From Sulfurospirillum sp. (GTDB lineage: Bacteria; Campylobacterota; Campylobacteria; Campylobacterales; Sulfurospirillaceae), in NCBI GenBank assembly GCA_026987955.1, contig JALSME010000077.1, forward strand, positions 1-48,134: 48,134 bases of DNA, written 5' to 3'. Made by a program: the position numbers and the translations under genes. The notes below the pieces were generated by a model that worked only from the letters and a program-made list of their open reading frames with translations, made no database searches and was not told where the DNA came from. Shown piece by piece: positions 43,651-48,134 of the stretch (its first letter is position 1; each line of letters begins with the position of its first letter).

Positions 43651-43977
43651 TTAATATTTTCTCATTGAACTTACCGAAACATCGCAGTGGTCGAGAATAG
43701 TAGGTTTTGAAATTTTAAGGTTGAGTGAAGATATTTGATTAAATTTTTCTTTTAGCTCTACATGTAGAGCTAAAAGAGCATCTTCAATCAGCTCGTATTT
43801 GTTGGATATCATGTTGTTTTGTATGGTTTCTGCTACGGTTGCATAGTTTATAAAAGAGCCGTCTTTATACTTATAATCAAGCTCTGCATGTAGAACTACT
43901 TTTTGTGGAGTAATTCGCTCTTGAGGCAAAATCCCAATGATAGCATAAAAAGTTAGGTTTTCAATCTCTATTGTCAT
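43651..43977 (-). CDS. folB: Dihydroneopterin aldolase FolB
   Basis: Folate pathway enzyme that cleaves dihydroneopterin. The 108 residues show the tunnel-fold pattern: IENLTFYAIIGILPQERITPQ at the start, then NYATVAETI and YELIEDALLAL. The start overlaps the plsY stop by four bases (ATGA type). An exact palindrome copy at 43756-43769 sits inside a 30-bp perfect palindrome and encodes LHVE at residues 71-74. A two-mismatch copy at 43882-43895 encodes LHAE. Confidence 0.88.
   Translation of the reverse strand: MTIEIENLTFYAIIGILPQERITPQKVVLHAELDYKYKDGSFINYATVAETIQNNMISNKYELIEDALLALHVELKEKFNQISSLNLKISKPTILDHCDVSVSSMRKY
43748..43777. repeat. 30-bp perfect palindrome around an exact CTCTACATGTAGAG copy in folB
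   Basis: The arms extend the 14-bp core by TTTTAG/CTAAAA and two further paired bases on each side. All of it is coding sequence of folB. It is the longest perfect palindrome built on this core in the window. Confidence 0.85.
43756..43769. repeat. Dispersed palindrome, exact copy (core of the folB palindrome)
   Basis: CTCTACATGTAGAG, minus-strand gene folB, residues 71-74 (LHVE). Confidence 0.85.
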
Positions 43978-44603
43978 ACTACTTTTGACTCTTTACCACT
44001 AAAAAGTCTTATTATATTTGGTACATGCTTATAGATAATTAAAAAAGAAATTATTAAAATCGGAGCATGAGTTTTTATTTCTGTAATTTCTGGGTGAATA
44101 ATAAAAGATGAAATTATCAAAGTAGCAAGTGCAATTAAAGAGGAGATAGAAGATATTTTTATTGTTTTGCCAGCAATAAACCAAGCTATAAGAGCAATAA
44201 TAGTTTCTACAGGAAGCATAAAAAGCATAACTCCCATACCAGTAGCAACCCCTTTACCACCTTCAAACTTTAGATATGGACTATAACAGTGCCCAACAAC
44301 TGCAAGAATTGCAACCATCCAAAGGGTCTGTTCACTAACGCCAAAAGCAAACTTTGCTACTACTAAAACAGCTATGCCCTTTAGAGCATCAAGTAAAAGA
44401 GTTGCAACTGCTATCTTTTTTGCTAAGACTGGGTTTGATTCTTTTAAAACTCTCAGAACATTGGTAGCACCAATGCTTCCACTACCACTCTCTCTAACAT
44501 CTATAGATGTAAATTGTTTTGCCAAAAGAAGTCCAAAAGGTATACCGCCAACTAGGTAAGCTATGATATAAAACTGTATATTTGTGTTGTATAAAAAGTC
44601 CAT
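43974..44603 (-). CDS. plsY: Glycerol-3-phosphate acyltransferase PlsY
   Basis: Integral membrane enzyme that moves the acyl group from acyl phosphate (made by PlsX) to glycerol 3-phosphate. Conserved motifs are GSGSIGATNVLR (near residue 36), GGKGVATGMG (near 114), and several hydrophobic helices. Length 209. It is transcribed from a promoter that faces the nadA promoter, and it is coupled to folB. Confidence 0.95.
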   Translation of the reverse strand: MDFLYNTNIQFYIIAYLVGGIPFGLLLAKQFTSIDVRESGSGSIGATNVLRVLKESNPVLAKKIAVATLLLDALKGIAVLVVAKFAFGVSEQTLWMVAILAVVGHCYSPYLKFEGGKGVATGMGVMLFMLPVETIIALIAWFIAGKTIKISSISSLIALATLIISSFIIHPEITEIKTHAPILIISFLIIYKHVPNIIRLFSGKESKVV

Positions 44604-44634
44604 TAAAATCCTATAAATGTAAAATATGTTGGTT

Positions 44635-44656
44635 ATTATACTAAATTTGTTATAAT
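44635..44656. promoter_or_regulatory. Divergent promoters of plsY and nadA
   Basis: Minus-strand TATAAT at 44640-44635 lies 32 bases before the plsY ATG. Plus-strand extended -10 TGTTATAAT (box 44651-44656) lies 33 bases before the nadA start. Their -10 boxes are separated by only ten bases, so the two polymerases must compete. Confidence 0.6.
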
Positions 44657-44688
44657 GCTAAGCTTTATACCATATAAGAGGAACTATT

Positions 44689-45672
44689 TTGACACTAAAT
44701 GAAGAGATTAAACAACTAAAAGAAGAACTAGATGTAACTATTGTTGCACATTTTTACCAAAAAGATGAAGTATTTGATATAGCAGATTTTACAGGGGATT
44801 CACTCGAACTTGCAAAGTTTGCAGCTCGTGATACAAAGGAAAATCTCATTTTTTGTGGTGTTGGATTTATGGGGCAGAGTGTAAAAATCTTGGCTCCAAA
44901 TAAGAGAGTAATGATGCCAAAAATCGCATGTTGTGCGATGGCAAAGATGATTGATGTTGAGTATTATGACCAAAATGTAAAGATTTTGGAAGACGCTGGT
45001 ATAACAAAAGAAGATATTATGCCAGTAACTTACATAAACTCTTCAGCTGAAGTAAAAGCAGCAGTAGGAAAGATGGGTGGGTATGTTTGCACAAGTTCAA
45101 ATGCAAAAGTTATCATACAAAGTGCACTTAAAAGTGGCAAAAAAATTCTTTTTGTGCCAGATCGTTGCCTTGGACAAAATATAGCGATAGACATGGGCTT
45201 AACATCTTGTGTAGTTGGTGATGGAAGTGATCCTAAAGAGGCAGATATTATCTGTTACAATGGTTTTTGTTCAGTTCATCAACTTTTTGATGTAGAAGAT
45301 ATAGAGTTTTATAGAGAAAAATACCCAGATATTTTAGTAATCTCACACCCTGAGTGCAAACCAGAAGTGTGTGCAAAGTCAGATTTTGTAGGCTCTACTT
45401 CACAGATTATAAAATACATAAAAGAACTACCTTTAGAGCAAAAAATAGTAGTTGGAACTGAGTATAATATGGTTAATAGACTTAGAGAAAAAAATACTTA
45501 CATTTTATCTTCAACTAAGCCAGAGTGTCCAACTATGAATGAGACAAGACTAGAAGATGTGAGGGATACGCTGTTGAGTATTAAAAACGGTGATTTTCAC
45601 AATGAGATAACTATAAGTGAAGAGACAAGAAAGTATGCTTTTGAAGCACTTAACAGGATGTTTGAGTTATGA
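44689..45672 (+). CDS. nadA: Quinolinate synthase NadA
   Basis: [4Fe-4S] enzyme that condenses iminoaspartate with dihydroxyacetone phosphate to quinolinate for NAD. Cluster cysteines are likely in ACCAMAKMID (C81 or C82), GFCSVH (C194) and KPECPTMNET (C280). The HFYQKDEV start is typical. Length 327. The start is TTG at 44689, with AGAGGA upstream at a good distance; the next ATG is not in a sensible place. nadC follows after a structured spacer. No nadB is in this window. Confidence 0.95.
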   Translation: MTLNEEIKQLKEELDVTIVAHFYQKDEVFDIADFTGDSLELAKFAARDTKENLIFCGVGFMGQSVKILAPNKRVMMPKIACCAMAKMIDVEYYDQNVKILEDAGITKEDIMPVTYINSSAEVKAAVGKMGGYVCTSSNAKVIIQSALKSGKKILFVPDRCLGQNIAIDMGLTSCVVGDGSDPKEADIICYNGFCSVHQLFDVEDIEFYREKYPDILVISHPECKPEVCAKSDFVGSTSQIIKYIKELPLEQKIVVGTEYNMVNRLREKNTYILSSTKPECPTMNETRLEDVRDTLLSIKNGDFHNEITISEETRKYAFEALNRMFEL

Positions 45673-45680
45673 AATATACA

Positions 45681-45739
45681 GAAGTTTACTTCGTGCTTCA
45701 GTCGCGAGGAATTTTTACTGGGCTTTTGCTCAGTAAAAA
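45681..45739 (+). other. Structured nadA-nadC spacer
   Basis: The 79-base gap holds a small hairpin GAAGT-TT-ACTTC (45681-45692) and a strong one at 45712-45739: a 12-pair stem (including one G-U) TTTTTACTGGGC/GCTCAGTAAAAA closed by TTTT. The nadC ribosome binding site GGGGA follows directly. There is no T tract after the stem, so it is more likely a processing, stability or repeat element than a terminator. Confidence 0.6.
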
Positions 45740-45751
45740 GGGGACAATAAC

Positions 45752-46576
45752 ATGATACGCAAATTTGTAAAGTCAGCACTGCAAGAAGATATTGGTAGAG
45801 GTGATCTGTTTTATCTAGTTGGTAATAGTAAAAAGGCGACTGCAAAGATAGTTTGTAAAGATAGTGGAGTTTTAGCAGGCGTTACTTACGCAAAGGCACT
45901 TTGTAAAGTTGAAAAATTAGATTTTAAGTTCCACAAGAAAGATGGAGATGTTTTGGTTTACGGCGACATTATAGCTACTATTAAAGGCAAATCAAAAAAG
46001 CTTTTGATGTGTGAGCGAACTATACTAAATCTACTTCAACATGCCTCAGGGATTGCAACTAATACAAATCGTTATGTAAAAGCACTTGATGGTGTAGATG
46101 TGAAACTTCTTGATACTAGAAAAACACGACCCTTGCTAAGAGTTTTTGAAAAGTATGCTGTTATGTGTGGAGGTGGAAACAACCATAGAATGGGTTTAGA
46201 TGACTGCCTTATGCTTAAAGATACTCATCAAGAAACCATAGAAGACTTAAAAGAGTTTATAGATACAGCAAGAAAAAAACTTCCATATACAACAAAGATT
46301 GAGATAGAGTGCTCTTGTGTGGAGTCTGCAAAAGAGGCAATGGCTTGCAATGTAGATATGATTATGTGCGACAATATGAGCGTCGATGAGATAAAAGAAG
46401 TCGTACAATATAAAGATACATCGGCCCCTCACATACTACTCGAAGCTAGTGGAAATATAACAGATGCAACAATCAAATCTTATGCTTTAAGTGGCGTAGA
46501 TGCCATTAGTAGCGGAAGCCTGATTCATCAGGCTGTTTGGCTTGATTTTTCTATGAAAATAACTCACAAAGAGTAG
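45752..46576 (+). CDS. nadC: Nicotinate-nucleotide diphosphorylase (carboxylating) NadC
   Basis: Converts quinolinate and PRPP to nicotinate mononucleotide. Family motifs: EDIGRGDL near the start, LNLLQHASGIAT, TRKTRPLLR, and GGGNNHRMGLDD. Length 274. It follows nadA in the same direction and shares its pathway. GGGGACAATAAC precedes the ATG. flhB begins seven bases after the stop codon. Confidence 0.95.
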   Translation: MIRKFVKSALQEDIGRGDLFYLVGNSKKATAKIVCKDSGVLAGVTYAKALCKVEKLDFKFHKKDGDVLVYGDIIATIKGKSKKLLMCERTILNLLQHASGIATNTNRYVKALDGVDVKLLDTRKTRPLLRVFEKYAVMCGGGNNHRMGLDDCLMLKDTHQETIEDLKEFIDTARKKLPYTTKIEIECSCVESAKEAMACNVDMIMCDNMSVDEIKEVVQYKDTSAPHILLEASGNITDATIKSYALSGVDAISSGSLIHQAVWLDFSMKITHKE

Positions 46577-46583
46577 ATAACAA

Positions 46584-47645
46584 ATGGCAGATGATGCGGA
46601 GAAAACGGAAGAACCCACCTCTAAGAAGATAGATGATGCTAGAAAAGATGGAAATGTTCCTAAGAGCCAAGATACAAGTAGTTTTGTAACTCTAGTAGTT
46701 GCAATTGGAGCCTTTTTTGCCCTTTTGCCATATATCAAAGAGCGAATGTTCTATCTATATAAATTTGCTCAGCCATATATGCTTAATGAGTTAGAAAAAA
46801 ATGATGTCTATGTTTTGATGATAACTGTATTTAGAGAGTTTGCACTAATGGTGCTGCCTTTAGCAGCTATTGTAGCTTTGGCAGGTGTATTAGCTTCTGT
46901 TATGCAGTTTGGATTTTTAACCACTACTAAACTACTTATTCCTGATTTTAAGAAGATTGATCCTATTAAGGGGATTAAAAATTTAGTATCAATAAAAAAA
47001 TTAATAGAGGGCTTAAAAATCATTTTGAAAGTCACTTTAGTTATGGTTGTTGCATACTATTATCTTTTGGATTTTACCAAAGAGTTACCATCTGTAGTAT
47101 TTTTTTCTCTTATGAGCCAACTAGAATGGCTTCGGGATAAAGCACTGATTTTGATAGCAGTGATGCTACTTTTGTTTTTAGGGCTTGCTCTTTTTGATCT
47201 GTTTTTTGTTCGTTATAACTATTTTAAAGATCTTAAAATGAGCAAACAAGAGATAAAAGATGAGTATAAGCAGATGGAGGGAGATCCACAAGTAAAAGCT
47301 CGAATTAAGAGAGTACAGATGGAGATGAGTAAAAAACGGATGATGAGTGATATTCCAACTGCAGATGTAGTTATTACCAACCCAACCCACTTCGCTGTTG
47401 CGATTAGGTACGATACTGAAAAAGAGAATGCCCCAAAAATTGTAGCAAAGGGAATTGATAATTTAGCTCTAAAAATTAAAGAAATTGCAAGAGAGCATGG
47501 TGTGCAAGTGGTAGAAAACCCACCACTAGCAAGAGAGCTGTATAAAAAATGTGAAATAGATCAGATGATACCTGAATCACTATATAAAGCAGTAGCAGAA
47601 GTACTAGCATTTGTATATAAAAGTTCACAAAAGGATAAAAAATGA
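46584..47645 (+). CDS. flhB: Flagellar export protein FlhB
   Basis: Substrate-specificity switch of the flagellar type III export gate. Four membrane helices lie between about residues 30 and 210. The cytoplasmic domain has the self-cleaving NPTH motif (266-269, VITNPTHFAVAIRY), and the N-terminus EKTEEPTSKKIDDARKDG is typical. Length 353. It sits between nadC and an RDD protein, apart from the fliF-fliG-fliH group. Its end overlaps the next gene by four bases. Confidence 0.96.
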   Translation: MADDAEKTEEPTSKKIDDARKDGNVPKSQDTSSFVTLVVAIGAFFALLPYIKERMFYLYKFAQPYMLNELEKNDVYVLMITVFREFALMVLPLAAIVALAGVLASVMQFGFLTTTKLLIPDFKKIDPIKGIKNLVSIKKLIEGLKIILKVTLVMVVAYYYLLDFTKELPSVVFFSLMSQLEWLRDKALILIAVMLLLFLGLALFDLFFVRYNYFKDLKMSKQEIKDEYKQMEGDPQVKARIKRVQMEMSKKRMMSDIPTADVVITNPTHFAVAIRYDTEKENAPKIVAKGIDNLALKIKEIAREHGVQVVENPPLARELYKKCEIDQMIPESLYKAVAEVLAFVYKSSQKDKK

Positions 47646-48121
47646 CATACGCAGGATTTTGGATTAGAGTTGGAGCTTCAATAATAGATACTATTATAAT
47701 GTTTATACTTTTTATCCCATTGGCAATGATGATTTATAATGTAAATTATGTGAGTAGAGAAATGAGTACTAACAATATGAGCTCATACTCAGGATATTTT
47801 CATGTAGATACAACAGGAGGATTTCTTCTAAATTATGTTCTTCCTGCAGTTGCAGTTATGGTATTTTGGCTTTATAAGTCAGCAACTCTAGGAAAGTTAC
47901 TTTTAAAGCTGAAAATAGTTGATGCAAAAACAGGAAACAAACCTACAATACTACAATTTGTCATTAGATATTTGGGCTATTTTTTATCATCTATTTTTTT
48001 CTTGGGTTTTATATGGATAGCATTTGACAGAAAAAAACAGGGTTTTCATGATAAGATTGCAGGAACTGTAGTAGTCAAAGATGTGTCAAGTGAAGAGGTA
48101 AGCTTTGAAAGTGAAGAGTAG
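47642..48121 (+). CDS. RDD-family membrane protein
   Basis: 159 residues. The RDD family signature is seen: GFWIRVGASIIDTIIMF at the start, a central helix, and a last helix before AFDRKKQGFHDKIAGTVVV. Three to four membrane helices. Members have varied or unknown roles, some in ion transport. The start overlaps flhB (ATGA). The gene is complete and the window ends 13 bases later. Confidence 0.85.
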   Translation: MTYAGFWIRVGASIIDTIIMFILFIPLAMMIYNVNYVSREMSTNNMSSYSGYFHVDTTGGFLLNYVLPAVAVMVFWLYKSATLGKLLLKLKIVDAKTGNKPTILQFVIRYLGYFLSSIFFLGFIWIAFDRKKQGFHDKIAGTVVVKDVSSEEVSFESEE

Positions 48122-48134
48122 TATAGCCATCCAA

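Noticed and set aside
14183-43769. CRISPR array as explanation of the repeated 14-mer
   Set aside because: Copies are kilobases apart, inside genes, with no regular spacers and no cas genes.
44498-44511. ACATCTATAGATGT palindrome inside plsY
   Set aside because: Only one copy was found and it shares no core with the dispersed site; chance in AT-rich DNA is enough.
1-48134. tRNA or rRNA genes
   Set aside because: None was recognised by eye on either strand. Gene spacing leaves almost no room for one, but no covariance search was possible.

Overview
The window is about 48 kb of AT-rich bacterial chromosome with the gene content and order of the Campylobacterota (Epsilonproteobacteria). A free-living Sulfurimonas-like organism is the best guess. 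The reasons are a CheA with a C-terminal receiver domain next to cheV and cheW, a pheA-hisC-fliF-fliG-fliH-dxs-perR order that I recall from Campylobacter jejuni, an ndk-DUF177-rpmF-plsX-fabH block, and promoters that show a good TATAAT box but no clear -35. Genes are packed tightly, with many stop/start overlaps. I saw no rRNA, tRNA, CRISPR array, prophage or intact insertion sequence, and no gene-free stretch longer than about 240 bases.

Layout. 1-7251 (+): a small unknown protein, lpxB, greA, argC, an LpxH-like phosphatase and the chemotaxis core cheV-cheA-cheW. 7308-12268 (+): serB, tal, pilT, rplY, pth and an LptF/LptG permease. 12314-22222 (+): lysA, a HAD protein, pheA, hisC, fliF, fliG, fliH, dxs and a Fur/PerR regulator. 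22249-24940 (-): an AhpC peroxiredoxin and a Cache-type chemoreceptor. 25118-28469 (+): ferredoxin, ndk, DUF177, rpmF (50 codons), plsX and fabH. 28475-28638: a 164-bp hairpin element that looks like a MITE. 28702-30651 (+): a second chemoreceptor behind a G7 promoter. 30741-36721 (+): a moxR-DUF58-DUF4381-batA-batBC-batD operon. 36716-44603: tyrA (-), bamA (+), then ppx, a second ferredoxin, a two-component system, folB and plsY (all -). 44689-48121 (+): nadA, nadC, flhB and an RDD membrane protein.

How the genes work together. Most are housekeeping: lipid A and outer-membrane assembly (lpxB, LpxH-like, LptF/G-like, bamA), fatty acid and phospholipid synthesis (plsX, fabH, plsY), amino acids (argC, lysA, pheA, tyrA, hisC, serB), NAD (nadA, nadC), translation (rplY, rpmF, pth), motility and chemotaxis (fliF/G/H, flhB, cheV/A/W, two receptors), and peroxide defence (ahpC, PerR-like). 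The Bat operon is the main accessory-type block.

The most unusual signal is not a gene. A 14-bp perfect palindrome, CTCTACATGTAGAG, occurs five times exactly, four times with one mismatch and at least four times with two mismatches. Most copies lie inside unrelated genes, where they usually encode Leu-His-Val-Glu. One intergenic copy and two copies in a different reading frame indicate that the constraint acts on DNA. The MITE-like hairpin and the G-tract promoter are the next most interesting items.
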